From an uncultured Lachnospiraceae bacterium (GTDB lineage Bacteria > Bacillota > Clostridia > Lachnospirales > Lachnospiraceae), in contig CAJUQJ010000036.1 of the NCBI GenBank assembly GCA_910588215.1, positions 1-41,477 on the forward strand: a stretch of DNA of 41,477 nt, read 5' to 3'. The notes below the pieces were generated by a model. The model saw only the letters and a program-made list of their open reading frames with translations, did no database searches and was not told the DNA's origin. The position numbers were made by a program, and so were the translations under genes. This document shows positions 15,408 through 24,037 of this stretch, one piece after another (position 1 is the stretch's first letter; the number at the start of each line of letters is the position of its first letter).

Positions 15408-16643
15408 ATGAGCAGACGAGTAGTAGTGACGGGGATGGGCGCGATCACACCGATCGGGCTAAGTGTGGATGAATTTTGGGCCGGTGTGAAAGAAGGAAAG
15501 ATTGGGTTTGACAAGATCACGAGATTTGACACCGCAGACTTTAAGTGTAAACTGGCGGCGGAAGTCAAGGGCTTTGAGGGAAAGAATTATATGGATTTCA
15601 AGGCGGCTAAGAGGATGGAACTTTTCTCCCAGTATGCAGTGGCGGCAACGAAGGAAGCTTTGGAGGATGCGGGACTGGATATGGCGAAGGAGGACCCATA
15701 TCGCGTAGGCGTAGCTGTCGGTTCCGGCACAGGATCGCTGCAGGCGATGGAGCGTTCCCATACCAGACTGGTGGAGAAAGGACCGGGCAGGATCGAGCCT
15801 CTGTTCGTACCGCTGACAATCTCTAATATGGCGGCGGGCAACGTGTCGATTCAGTTTGGATTAAAAGGCAAAAGTATTAATGTGGTGACGGCCTGTGCTA
15901 CGGGTACAAACTCCATCGGCGAGGCGTTTCGTGCGATCCAGTACGGTGATGCAGAGGTTATGGTCGCAGGCGGCACGGAAGGTAGTATCTGTCCGATCGG
16001 TGTGGGCGGTTTCTCGGCGTTGACAGCGCTGTCTACCAGCGAGGATCCGGAGCGGTGCTCAATCCCTTTTGACAAGGAAAGAGGCGGCTTCGTGATGGGA
16101 GAAGGTGCGGCAGTGGTAGTCTTGGAGGAATTGGAGCACGCCAAGGCGAGGGGAGCGAAGATCTACGCGGAAGTTGCCGGTTATGGCTGCTCTTCCGATG
16201 CTTATCATATCACTTCGCCGGCAGAGGACGGCGCTGGGGCAGCGAAAGCTATGGAATATGCGATGGCTGATGCAGGTATTGCGAAGGAAGACGTTACTTA
16301 TATCAATGCCCACGGAACAGGCACGCACCACAATGACCTTTTCGAGACGAGAGCGATCAAGTTATTGTTCGGTGAACATGCCAAGGATATCAAGATCAAT
16401 TCTACGAAATCCATGGTGGGACATCTGCTTGGCGCCGCAGGCGCGATCGAGTTTGTGACCTGCGTGAAGGAGATCGAGGAAGGCTATATCCACAGAACGG
16501 TAGGCTATCAGGTGCCGGACGAGGAACTGGATCTGAACTACTGTAAGGAGGCATATACGGAGGACGTGGAGTATGCACTGTCCAATTCGCTGGGATTTGG
16601 CGGACACAATGCCAGCCTGCTGGTGAAGAAGTATCACGGTTAG
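15408..16643 (+). CDS. fabF: 3-oxoacyl-ACP synthase II
   Basis: A 411-residue thiolase-fold condensing enzyme. The catalytic Cys is C163 in VTACATGTNS, and the two His are H302 (NAHGTGT) and H339 (GHLLGAAGAIE). VVVTGMGAITPIG forms the first strand. It condenses malonyl-ACP with acyl-ACP to lengthen the chain. The start is ATG 15408, with TGGAGG 5 bases upstream; ATG 15396 overlaps that site. In many relatives accB follows between fabF and fabZ; here the gap holds a hairpin array instead. Confidence 0.94.
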   Translation: MSRRVVVTGMGAITPIGLSVDEFWAGVKEGKIGFDKITRFDTADFKCKLAAEVKGFEGKNYMDFKAAKRMELFSQYAVAATKEALEDAGLDMAKEDPYRVGVAVGSGTGSLQAMERSHTRLVEKGPGRIEPLFVPLTISNMAAGNVSIQFGLKGKSINVVTACATGTNSIGEAFRAIQYGDAEVMVAGGTEGSICPIGVGGFSALTALSTSEDPERCSIPFDKERGGFVMGEGAAVVVLEELEHAKARGAKIYAEVAGYGCSSDAYHITSPAEDGAGAAKAMEYAMADAGIAKEDVTYINAHGTGTHHNDLFETRAIKLLFGEHAKDIKINSTKSMVGHLLGAAGAIEFVTCVKEIEEGYIHRTVGYQVPDEELDLNYCKEAYTEDVEYALSNSLGFGGHNASLLVKKYHG

Positions 16644-16795
16644 TGTGAGAAAAACATTAACCAACTCTAAGGCAGCAAAGAACGCAGCCTAAGAGTTGCT
16701 AAATGTTTAAGAGAATGCCTGAAATACGGCATTCTCCCAGACAAGCTTGCTTGTCTTTGGATTTTGAGATTCCGCAGAGCGGAATCATGGAGGTT
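16643..16795 (+). repeat. Hairpin-array intergenic repeat, copy B
   Basis: The order of hairpins is the same as in copy A (539-754). GTGTGAGA starts at 16643. Then come AAACATT (16652-16658)/AATGTTT (16702-16708) enclosing AACTCTAAGGC (16663-16673)/GCCTAAGAGTT (16687-16697), and GAGAATGCC (16711-16719)/GGCATTCTC (16728-16736). AGACAAGC-tt-GCTTGTCT (16739-16756) and GATTCCGC-aga-GCGGAATC (16768-16786) follow. It ends in ATGGAGG. The first hairpin differs in sequence from copy A but stays paired. Confidence 0.65.
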
Positions 16796-16838
16796 AGTGT
16801 GAGAGCAAGCCATGCGCGTGCATGAAGGAGGAGATAAC

Positions 16839-17273
16839 ATGTCACTTATGACAGCGAAAGAGATTATGGAGATTATTCCACACAGACAACCTTTTATGCT
16901 GATCGATACGATTGAGGAATTGGAAGAGGGAAAAAGGGTCGTGGCGAAGAAGTGTGTTTCTTATAATGAGCCTTTTTTTGCAGGGCATTTTCCGCAGGAA
17001 CCGGTAATGCCGGGTGTGTTGATCGTGGAAGCGCTGGCCCAGACAGGGGCGGTAGCCATCTTAAGTCAGCCGGAATTTAAGGGGAAAACGGCCTATTTCG
17101 CAGCGATCAATAACGCGAAATTTAAGGGAAAAGTGGTGCCGGGCGATGTACTGATCCTGGAGACGGAGATCATTAAGATAAAAGGGCCGATCGGAGTGGG
17201 TGCGGCGAAAGCGTATGTGGATGGCAAGCTGGTTACTCAGGCGGAGCTGACCTTTGCGATCGGAGAGGCGTAG
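16839..17273 (+). CDS. fabZ: 3-hydroxyacyl-ACP dehydratase
   Basis: A 144-residue hot-dog-fold dehydratase. It has IMEIIPHRQPFMLID near residue 8, the catalytic His in FFAGHFPQEPVMPGVLIVEALAQTG (about residues 47-71), with Glu in the EALAQ helix, and AAINNAKFKGKVVPGD. It removes water from 3-hydroxyacyl-ACP to give the FabK substrate. The start is ATG 16839, with AAGGAGG 7 bases upstream. The genes accC, accD and accA, which often follow fabZ, are not here. Confidence 0.93.
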   Translation: MSLMTAKEIMEIIPHRQPFMLIDTIEELEEGKRVVAKKCVSYNEPFFAGHFPQEPVMPGVLIVEALAQTGAVAILSQPEFKGKTAYFAAINNAKFKGKVVPGDVLILETEIIKIKGPIGVGAAKAYVDGKLVTQAELTFAIGEA

Positions 17274-17341
17274 TTGTATAGAGCGCTGCGTGCAGTGTAT
17301 ATGAACGGTATATAATCTGAGAAAGTAAAAGGGCAAAACGG

Positions 17342-18400
17342 ATGGGAATTGTAAAATCTCTTGTAATAGGAAATCTGGTAGCAAAAGTGCCTTTGATACA
17401 GGGCGGCATGGGAGTGGGCGTGAGCCTGTCATCTCTGGCCGGGGCTGTGGCGGCGGAGGGTGGTATCGGTGTGATCTCGACGGCGCAGATCGGATACAGG
17501 GAGTCGGATTTCGATACGGATCCCATCGGCGCTAACCTGCGGGCCATAGGGAAGGAGATCCAGAAAGCCAGACTGATCGCGAAAGACGGTATTTTGGGCG
17601 TCAATATCATGGTGGCTACGAGGAAATACGAGGCGTATGTGAAGGCGGCTGTGGAGGCAGGCATCGATCTGATCATTTCCGGTGCCGGACTGCCCATGGA
17701 GCTGCCGAAGCTGGTGGGGAACGCCAAGACGAAACTGGCGCCTATCGTATCCAGTGTAAAGTCTGCGCAGGTGATCATGCGGTACTGGTGGAAAAAGTAT
17801 GCAAGGCTGCCGGATGCAGTCATTATCGAGGGACCGTTGGCAGGCGGACATCTTGGTTTTCAGAGAGAACAGCTTGACGATATAGAGGCGCTTCATTATG
17901 ACGAGGAAGTAAGGCAGATTATTCGGAAGGTTGGTGAGACGGCAGCGGAGCATGACACGGAGATTCCGGTGATCATGGCAGGCGGCATCTACACCCGGGC
18001 GGATATGGAGCATTATCTGGAAATGGGTGCGGACGGCGTACAGGTGGCGACGCGGTTCGTGACTACCTATGAATGTGATGCGTCGGATGCCTATAAGCAG
18101 AGTTACATCGATGCGAAGAAAGAGGATATTGTGATTGTGCAGAGCCCGGTGGGAATGCCCGGACGAGCGATACTGAACCCTTTTATGAAGAAGGCGAAGG
18201 AAGGGCGGATCCCGCATGAGAAATGCCATCTGTGCATCAGTACTTGCAAGCCGGATGAGACGCCTTACTGCATCACGGATGCGCTGGTCAATGCGGTAAA
18301 AGGTAAGATAGAAGACGGACTTTTGTTCTGTGGGGCCAATGCTTACCGAGCTACGAAATTGGAGCATGTGAAGGATATTATGGACGAATTTCGAGGTTGA
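17342..18400 (+). CDS. Nitronate monooxygenase-family flavoprotein with C-terminal Cys cluster
   Basis: A 352-residue TIM-barrel flavoprotein, a distant paralogue of fabK. It has PLIQGGMGVGVSLSSLAGAVA at the N-terminus, ISGAGLPMELP near residue 109, EGPLAGGHLGF (His of the FMN/active-site loop, about residue 166), VIMAGGIYTR and GADGVQVATRFV. A C-terminal CHLCISTCKPDETPYC segment (about residues 298-313) gives four closely spaced Cys that could bind metal; this is absent from fabK. Known family members oxidise nitronates or reduce enoyl substrates; its role among fab genes is not established. Nothing in the window is predicted to terminate between fabZ and this gene. Confidence 0.8.
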   Translation: MGIVKSLVIGNLVAKVPLIQGGMGVGVSLSSLAGAVAAEGGIGVISTAQIGYRESDFDTDPIGANLRAIGKEIQKARLIAKDGILGVNIMVATRKYEAYVKAAVEAGIDLIISGAGLPMELPKLVGNAKTKLAPIVSSVKSAQVIMRYWWKKYARLPDAVIIEGPLAGGHLGFQREQLDDIEALHYDEEVRQIIRKVGETAAEHDTEIPVIMAGGIYTRADMEHYLEMGADGVQVATRFVTTYECDASDAYKQSYIDAKKEDIVIVQSPVGMPGRAILNPFMKKAKEGRIPHEKCHLCISTCKPDETPYCITDALVNAVKGKIEDGLLFCGANAYRATKLEHVKDIMDEFRG

Positions 18401-18460
18401 GCATTTATCTATGGGTGAATTTTTTGCATGTGGCGGCTGCCGGAGACAAAGGCGGAGGCT

Positions 18461-18489
18461 TTGGCAGAGCTGATAGGGCAATGTATAAT
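18461..18489 (+). promoter_or_regulatory. Sigma-A promoter upstream of fabH
   Basis: TTGGCA (18461-18466) and a consensus TATAAT (18484-18489) are 17 bases apart, with TG directly before the -10. The start point should be near 18496, 22 bases before the fabH ATG. No FabT-like palindrome overlaps it. Confidence 0.7.
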
Positions 18490-18517
18490 ATCGATAACGA
18501 TAACTGTGAGGGAGAAG

Positions 18518-19486
18518 ATGAGAGCAAGAATTATAGGAACAGGCAGCTGTCTGCCGGAGACTGTCGTGACAAACGATGATCTGGCTAAGATCATGGATAC
18601 TTCTGACGAGTGGATCAGCAGCCGCACGGGCATTCGGGAACGTCATCTGGTGAAGGACGAGACGACTGCTGGTATGTCTGCCAAAGCAGCAAAGCGGGCT
18701 ATGGAGGATGCAGGCGTGTCGGCGGCGGAGATCGATCTGATCATCGTGGGAACTCTGTCGGCAGACAATGTGACACCATCCTGCGCCTGTGAAGTACAGG
18801 CTCAGATCGGAGCGGTAAACGCGGTGGCCTTTGACATCAATGCGGCCTGTGCCGGATTTATGTTTGCGCTGAATGTTGCGAACGCTTATTTGCAAATGGG
18901 GACTTACAAGACAGCGTTGATCCTGGGGGCGGAGACGCTGTCCAAGATCATGGATTGGAATGACAGAAGCACCTGTGTCCTGTTCGGAGATGGCGCCGGG
19001 GCGGCAGTCGTGCGCGCGGAAGAGGGAACGGCGGGATTACTTGCCTTTGACCAGGGATCCGACGGGGTAAAAGGCGGCGTGCTGGCCTGCAGAGGACGTT
19101 CCAATAACAATCCACTGGTGGAGACATCGAAAGAGCTTTCCTATGTACAGATGGACGGGCAGGAGGTGTATAAGTTCGCCGTGACAGCGGTCCCTCATTC
19201 TCTGCAAAAGACTATCCGGGCAGCCGGGCTTATGGTGGAGGATATTGACTTTTTTGCACTGCATCAGGCAAATATACGAATCCTGCAATCAGTGGCAAAG
19301 CGGCTTAAAGTGGCGGAGGATAAGTTTCCTATCAGCCTGGATCACTGTGGGAATATATCGGCGGCCAGCGTGCCGATCCTGCTGGATGAGATGAACTGGA
19401 AAGGATTGTTAAGACCGGGCATGAAAATTGCGCTGTCCGGGTTTGGCGGCGGACTGACGTGGGCCTCGGCTGTGATCGAGTGGTAG
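18518..19486 (+). CDS. fabH: 3-oxoacyl-ACP synthase III
   Basis: A 322-residue initiating condensing enzyme with the Cys-His-Asn triad: C111 (NAACAGFMFAL), H249 (FALHQANIRIL) and N279 (CGNISAASVP). The N-terminus ARIIGTGSCLPETVVTNDDL and SRTGIRERH are standard. It joins acetyl-CoA (or a branched acyl-CoA) with malonyl-ACP to start synthesis. Unlike in many Firmicutes, fabH is last in the cluster and seems to have its own promoter. The start is ATG 18518, with GAGGGAGA just upstream; in-frame upstream codons to 18428 precede the promoter and are excluded. Confidence 0.94.
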   Translation: MRARIIGTGSCLPETVVTNDDLAKIMDTSDEWISSRTGIRERHLVKDETTAGMSAKAAKRAMEDAGVSAAEIDLIIVGTLSADNVTPSCACEVQAQIGAVNAVAFDINAACAGFMFALNVANAYLQMGTYKTALILGAETLSKIMDWNDRSTCVLFGDGAGAAVVRAEEGTAGLLAFDQGSDGVKGGVLACRGRSNNNPLVETSKELSYVQMDGQEVYKFAVTAVPHSLQKTIRAAGLMVEDIDFFALHQANIRILQSVAKRLKVAEDKFPISLDHCGNISAASVPILLDEMNWKGLLRPGMKIALSGFGGGLTWASAVIEW

Positions 19487-19573
19487 GCTATGGAGTGCCG
19501 CGAGTCAGCGGTTCTTAGTAATGGAAAGACATTTTGTGGCATAAGATCACGATAGGGATAGAAGAGAGTGCAA

Positions 19574-19613
19574 GAGGAAGGTAGATGAAGATTTATCCAC
19601 CTTCCTCCTTTTG
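19574..19613 (+). terminator. Terminator after fabH
   Basis: GAGGAAGGT (19574-19582) pairs perfectly with ACCTTCCTC (19599-19607), with GAT/ATC pairing inside, and is followed by CTTTT. A near-identical hairpin sits on the other side of the GH42 gene at 21690-21726. Confidence 0.65.
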
Positions 19614-19624
19614 TTGTCTGATGC

Positions 19625-19674
19625 TATACTTATTATGATTAGAGTGTCAAAAAGGTGCGTTTGACACACTAATC
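19625..19674 (+). promoter_or_regulatory. Extended -10 promoter and 15-bp inverted repeat upstream of the GH42 gene
   Basis: TGCTATACT gives an extended -10 (TATACT 19625-19630); no -35 is seen. Directly at the predicted start point, GATTAGAGTGTCAAA (19637-19651) faces TTTGACACACTAATC (19660-19674), pairing at 14 of 15 positions across 8 bases. It could be a repressor operator or a 5' leader hairpin; the symmetric GTGTCAAA/TTTGACAC arms favour a dimeric repressor. Confidence 0.5.
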
Positions 19675-19734
19675 TTATCAGGAAAATCAAATACTCAAAT
19701 AGCATAGATGGCTGTGCAGGAATGGGGGACTAAT

Positions 19735-21672
19735 ATGAAAATCGGAGTGGATTATTATCCGGAACATTGGGACAGGAGTTTGTGGGAACAAGACGCGGAT
19801 CTGATGAAGAAGAGCGGCGTCAAGCTGGTGCGGATGGCAGAGTTTGCCTGGAGTAAGATGGAACCCCAGGAAGGTGTCTATGACTTTGCATGGCTGGATG
19901 AAGCTGTGACGCTATTTGCCGAGAGGGGCATCGAGGTTATTTTGTGCACGCCTACGAGCTGTCCGCCATTATGGTCGTATGAAAAATACCCGGAGATGCT
20001 GTTGACAGGCAGGGATGGAAGGAAGCAGGAACCTGCGATCAGGGGGCATAGATGCTACAATGCACCGAAATATCGCGAACTGGTAGAAACATTTGTCCGT
20101 AAAATGGCAGAACATTACCAGAATGCGGTCAATATTGCAGCGTGGCAGATCGATAATGAGGTGGAGGCGGGATTTTGCTGCTGTGATGTCTGCGCGGAAG
20201 GATTCCGGGAATGGTTGAGAAACAAGTACGGCACTTTGGAAGCAGTCAATCAGGCGTACCACAATGAGGTATGGAGCGGCAGCTATTCCGCCTGGTCACA
20301 GATACATCCTCCGTTGGGGAACTTTCCGATCACGCAGTATAATCCGGCGTATTTGCTTGATTATCAGCGGTTCATGTCGGTGAGCACAGTGGACTACGTG
20401 GAGTTTCAGACAGAACTTCTCAGGGAATATTTTCCGGATACACCGATTACCACCAATACATGGTTTTGCGAGAGCATGCCTGATTTCTATAAACTGTTTG
20501 CCAAATTGGACTTTTGCTCTTATGATAATTATCCGGTTACGAGACTGCCGGAAGAGGGTTACTATTCGCATGCCTTTCATCTGGATTTTATCCGTGGCGT
20601 GAAACAGAGAAATTTCTGGGTCATGGAACAGCTGAGCGGTACGCCGGGATGCTGGATGCCCATGGCGCCTACGGTCAGACCGGGAATGATCAAAGGCTAT
20701 GGGCTTCAGGCATTTGCGCATGGAGCGGACGCTGTGATCCATTTTCGTTTTCGCAGTGCGACAGGCGGGGCAGAGATGTTCTGGCATGGTCTGATCGATC
20801 ACAGCAATGTACCAGGCAGGCGATACGCGGAATTTGAGGAATTATGCCGGACAGTGGACGCATGGAAGGACATGGAGGGAACTGCCGTACGGTCCAGAGT
20901 AGCGCTGTTATGCGGTTTTGAGAGTGAATACGCATTTCGGCTGCAGTTGCAGACGGCAGGCTTCTATTATATGGAACAGCTGCAGGCATTTCATGACGCC
21001 TTTTCCCACTATGGTGTGAATGTGGACATCATCAGCCAGGAAGCTGACTTGGAAGGATATGATATTGTCGTCGCTCCTGCAATGTATGTCCGGTCTCAGA
21101 AAGCTGTGAGGCAGCTGCATGACTTTGCCTCCAGTGGCGGCATTGTGCTTTTGACAACCCGCAGTGGGGTGAAGGACGAGCATAATAACTGTATCATGAG
21201 TCCACTGCCTGCCGGTTATGTGGATATGACCGGATGCTTCGTAGAAGAATATGATGCGACAGGGACAGATAAGATAATGATTACAATGGATGGGGAAGAC
21301 TATATGGGTACGCACTGGTGCGATGTGATCCGTACGGAGGGTGCGGAGGTTCTTGCTGTTTATAAAGAGAATTTCTATGCGGGCAGACCTGCGATCACAC
21401 AGAACGCTTATGGGAAAGGAAGCGTATATTATGTTGGAACCGTGGGACTTCCTGCGCTTTGTCGCAGGCTGACCGAAAGAACGCTGCAACAGGCAGGAAT
21501 CTCTTACATCACAAGTCTGCCGGAGCGTGTGGAAGTGACAACACGGGAAAAAGAAGGCAGGCAGTTTATTTTTGTCTTTAACAACGACGGAACTGCGAAA
21601 AACTTTCTGTTTGAAGGGGAACAAATAGAACTGGATCCGTTCGAGATGAAGCGCTTAGAGAAGGCGCTATAG
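19735..21672 (+). CDS. GH42 beta-galactosidase
   Basis: A 645-residue intracellular enzyme (no signal peptide). The N-terminal TIM barrel has GVDYYPEHWDRSLWEQDADLM, RMAEFAWSKMEP, and the acid/base E142 in QIDNEVE. Cys residues C-C-C-x-x-C follow directly, matching the GH42 zinc site together with the Cys in GHRCYN. The nucleophile is E298 in VMEQLSG. A trimerisation-type domain (VVAPAMYV, GGIVLLTTRSG) and a small beta domain close the protein. GH42 enzymes release galactose from short galacto-oligosaccharides brought into the cell. GGGGG lies 6 bases before ATG 19735. Confidence 0.92.
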   Translation: MKIGVDYYPEHWDRSLWEQDADLMKKSGVKLVRMAEFAWSKMEPQEGVYDFAWLDEAVTLFAERGIEVILCTPTSCPPLWSYEKYPEMLLTGRDGRKQEPAIRGHRCYNAPKYRELVETFVRKMAEHYQNAVNIAAWQIDNEVEAGFCCCDVCAEGFREWLRNKYGTLEAVNQAYHNEVWSGSYSAWSQIHPPLGNFPITQYNPAYLLDYQRFMSVSTVDYVEFQTELLREYFPDTPITTNTWFCESMPDFYKLFAKLDFCSYDNYPVTRLPEEGYYSHAFHLDFIRGVKQRNFWVMEQLSGTPGCWMPMAPTVRPGMIKGYGLQAFAHGADAVIHFRFRSATGGAEMFWHGLIDHSNVPGRRYAEFEELCRTVDAWKDMEGTAVRSRVALLCGFESEYAFRLQLQTAGFYYMEQLQAFHDAFSHYGVNVDIISQEADLEGYDIVVAPAMYVRSQKAVRQLHDFASSGGIVLLTTRSGVKDEHNNCIMSPLPAGYVDMTGCFVEEYDATGTDKIMITMDGEDYMGTHWCDVIRTEGAEVLAVYKENFYAGRPAITQNAYGKGSVYYVGTVGLPALCRRLTERTLQQAGISYITSLPERVEVTTREKEGRQFIFVFNNDGTAKNFLFEGEQIELDPFEMKRLEKAL

Positions 21673-21689
21673 ATATTCTTTGTTTCACA

Positions 21690-21726
21690 GAGGGAGGGTG
21701 GATGAAAATTTATCCACCTTCCTCGT
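21690..21726. terminator. Bidirectional terminator between the GH42 gene and the response regulator
   Basis: GGTGGAT (21697-21703) pairs with ATCCACC (21712-21718) and is extended by mismatched GAGGGAGG/TTCCTC arms. It lies between the GH42 stop and the convergent end of the response-regulator gene, so it may serve both. It is a near copy of the hairpin after fabH. Confidence 0.55.
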
Positions 21727-21773
21727 CTTATCATTCGATGATATAATTCTACGAAAATGAACATGTCAGTACA

Positions 21774-22467
21774 CTAAATATTCCGCCGATTGTAGATCAG
21801 ATCGTACAGATTTAAGGAAGAGATCATCGCAGTGACTTCTTCTACGGATTTCTTGCCAAATTTCTTTAAGATATGGTTGATCTGTGTCTTCACGGTGGAC
21901 ATTTCCACATGGCGCAGAGCGCAGATCTCGCGTCGGCTTTTGCCGTCAAGCAGAAGACGCAGAAGTTGCAGTTCCGTGGTGGTCAGGGAGGATACGATGT
22001 CTACAGCGAACAGGAAGCTTGTCTCGTAGGTCTTGACCCGCTTGAATTCGCCGAGAATCTTGGAGGCCAGTTCCGGACGCAGTGGACTTTGGTTAAGATA
22101 GGCGTTGCGGATACTCTCCAAAATCTCCTGGGGGGGCATTTTTAATCAGGTAATCAATCACACCGAGACGAAACGCCGTAAAGATCAATTCATCCTCCTC
22201 ATAGACTGTTAGAATGATGATCTTAGGATTCTGCTTTGCACCGAGGATGCTCTCCACGGCTCGCAGACCGGCATCCGGTGTTTCCATTTCGATATCCATG
22301 AGAATCACGTCCGGCTGTGTCTGTAGGGTAAGGGTGACTGCATCCTTACCGGTATCGGTGTCGGCTACGACCTTCATGTCGGGGGCGGCATTGATGATCT
22401 TCTTATATAATCTGCGGAGAGGTTCCGTATCTTCCGCGATTAGGATTTTGATCGGTGAATCAGACAT
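21774..22467 (-). pseudogene. NarL/LuxR-type response regulator, frame broken at a G7 (C7 on its own strand) run
   Basis: Two overlapping frames together give one response regulator of about 230 residues. The receiver domain (from ATG 22467) has KILIAEDTEPLRRLY, the phospho-acceptor D58 in VILMDIEM, a Thr in IIILTVYEE and the Lys in YLIKNA. The C-terminal part has a LuxR-type HTH (SSLTTTELQLLRLLLDGKS..., then VEMSTVKTQINHILKKFGKKS). The frames meet exactly at seven consecutive G (22130-22136); six would restore NAPQEILE. As written, translation ends early after the receiver. It may be a sequencing error, a real null mutation, or a slippage switch. Its ATG overlaps the kinase gene by 28 bases, with AAGGAA upstream, so translation is coupled to the kinase. 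Confidence 0.8.
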
Positions 22468-23996
22468 TTTCGTTTCCTTTCCGGCTCTGTTTTGGCGTAA
22501 TCTCTCAGATCGGGAAGCAGAATCTGGAAGGTGGTTCCCTTTCCTTCTTTGCTTTCCACACTGATACGCCCTTTGTGAGCCTGTATGATCTGATGGGTAA
22601 CCGTTAATCCGATTCCCCAGTGTTCGGCGATGGGGTGGGAGGTAAAAAACGGTTCAAAAATATGGGACAGGTTCTGCGGCCGTATGCCAAGACCGGTATC
22701 CGAGATTGAGAGGGCAATCCACTGATCCAGAGAACGCAGCGTAAAGATCAGACTCTTCCGTTCGGGAGGAAGATCGGACATGGCATCCACGGCATTCGTT
22801 ACCAGGTTATGGATGGCCTGCTCGAAGTAATCGGCGTCCAGGAAGGCCGGCGGTACATTGTCTACAACATTTACGGATACATGGAAATCTGTCAGTTCCG
22901 CAGACATACGGGAGACAATGCGGTGGATCAGGGCTTCCAGGTCGGCATTCTCCAAGGTCAGCGTGGAGGCCTTTGTACTGCGGTGAATGACGTCCAGCCG
23001 CTGATAAAGGTTTTGACAGCGCTCACTGATATGGGTCAAGTCCCCGCGGTTCTCTTCCGGAACATCCAGAAGCCTGATTTCCGCCTGAATGGCCAACAGT
23101 TCATTTTTCATATAATGGCAGAAAGCCTTGGAGGTTGTATTGGCGGCATCTATTCTGCCGGAAAGAGAAAAGCTGTCGTCATTCACTTTCCGGCAGAATG
23201 AGGAGAGCAGGATAACGCTCACACACATGATCAGAGTAGCAAGAAGCAGATAATAGGGGAAAATATGGTAAATTAAGTAGTCCTGAAAAAGTGGCAGGGA
23301 AGTATAAACCGTATAGCCGGAAATCCGGGAGAACCGGATAGGATGGACAGGGAGCTGCCAGAACAGGACCAGATAGGAGATCATGAGCAGTGTGTAGCTG
23401 ATCGATTCCCCCAAAGCAAAATATTTAAAATAAGGGAAGGAATAAATCTGCCTGTTTTGCAGGAACAGGTTCAGGATGCTGATAAGAACGATACCGTTAT
23501 TGAAAATTTCTGTTATGTTGTGAGTGACGGATAAAAGAGCGTTATACTGGGCAGTATTCAGGAAAGCGGGATAGAGTAGCAGGTAAACAGTTTTTCCTGC
23601 AAAAGGGTCATAGAAAATAAACTCTGTTATCAGGAAGACAGAGATAAATTTCATAAGCCAGGAAATACTTTTCCGGTCGGCGAAAGAACAATAGGTCAGA
23701 GAGAAATGAGTACCCATCCAGATCGTCGACAGAGAAAAAAAGTTCAATCCGCGTAGGATCCAACTTTTGGGAAGGGGTGTAAACATCATTGCTTTCCAGA
23801 CAGAATCCGGAAGGGAAAAATAATTTTTAATAATATTATAATAAAAGGTATCTTTGGACAAGTACAAGATCATGCTGATGATGGCAAGGATGTAAAGCAT
23901 GCCGGTAGCCAGCAGATATCTTACGGAGACGCGTTTGTCCCGATGAAAATACAGAACCAGAATAAAAACGATGAAAGCGACAATAAAGTATATCAT
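22440..23996 (-). CDS. Membrane sensor histidine kinase
   Basis: A 518-residue kinase. The N-terminal half has about seven membrane helices (for example IYFIVAFIVFILVLY, LISILNLFL and YYLLLATLIMCVSVILL) with no large outer loop. The kinase core has the phospho-acceptor H294 in FCHYMKNELLAIQ (an H-x-x-K-N-E form resembling LytS/NatK-like kinases), the N-box HNLVTNAVDAM, the G1 box SDTGLGI, F-box FEPFFTS and G2 GIGLTV. It should phosphorylate the adjacent response regulator. It is divergent to a sugar-binding lipoprotein whose start is only about 40 bases away, suggesting a shared sensing job. No start has a good ribosome site: ATG 23996 is chosen, with TTG 24032 as an alternative. Confidence 0.85.
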   Translation of the reverse strand: MIYFIVAFIVFILVLYFHRDKRVSVRYLLATGMLYILAIISMILYLSKDTFYYNIIKNYFSLPDSVWKAMMFTPLPKSWILRGLNFFSLSTIWMGTHFSLTYCSFADRKSISWLMKFISVFLITEFIFYDPFAGKTVYLLLYPAFLNTAQYNALLSVTHNITEIFNNGIVLISILNLFLQNRQIYSFPYFKYFALGESISYTLLMISYLVLFWQLPVHPIRFSRISGYTVYTSLPLFQDYLIYHIFPYYLLLATLIMCVSVILLSSFCRKVNDDSFSLSGRIDAANTTSKAFCHYMKNELLAIQAEIRLLDVPEENRGDLTHISERCQNLYQRLDVIHRSTKASTLTLENADLEALIHRIVSRMSAELTDFHVSVNVVDNVPPAFLDADYFEQAIHNLVTNAVDAMSDLPPERKSLIFTLRSLDQWIALSISDTGLGIRPQNLSHIFEPFFTSHPIAEHWGIGLTVTHQIIQAHKGRISVESKEGKGTTFQILLPDLRDYAKTEPERKRKCLIHRSKS

Positions 23997-24037
23997 ACAT
24001 TTGGTATACCACAAAAAGAAAGGCCGGGTCAAGGGTT

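Noticed and set aside
17274..17341. TATAAT near 17312 as a promoter for the nitronate-monooxygenase-like gene
   Set aside because: No -35 lies at 16-18 bases upstream; kept as part of the fabD-started transcript.
17429..18895. Long minus-strand frame of 488 codons
   Set aside because: It is antisense to the flavoprotein and fabH genes, has no recognisable domain, and arises from the codon use of the plus strand.
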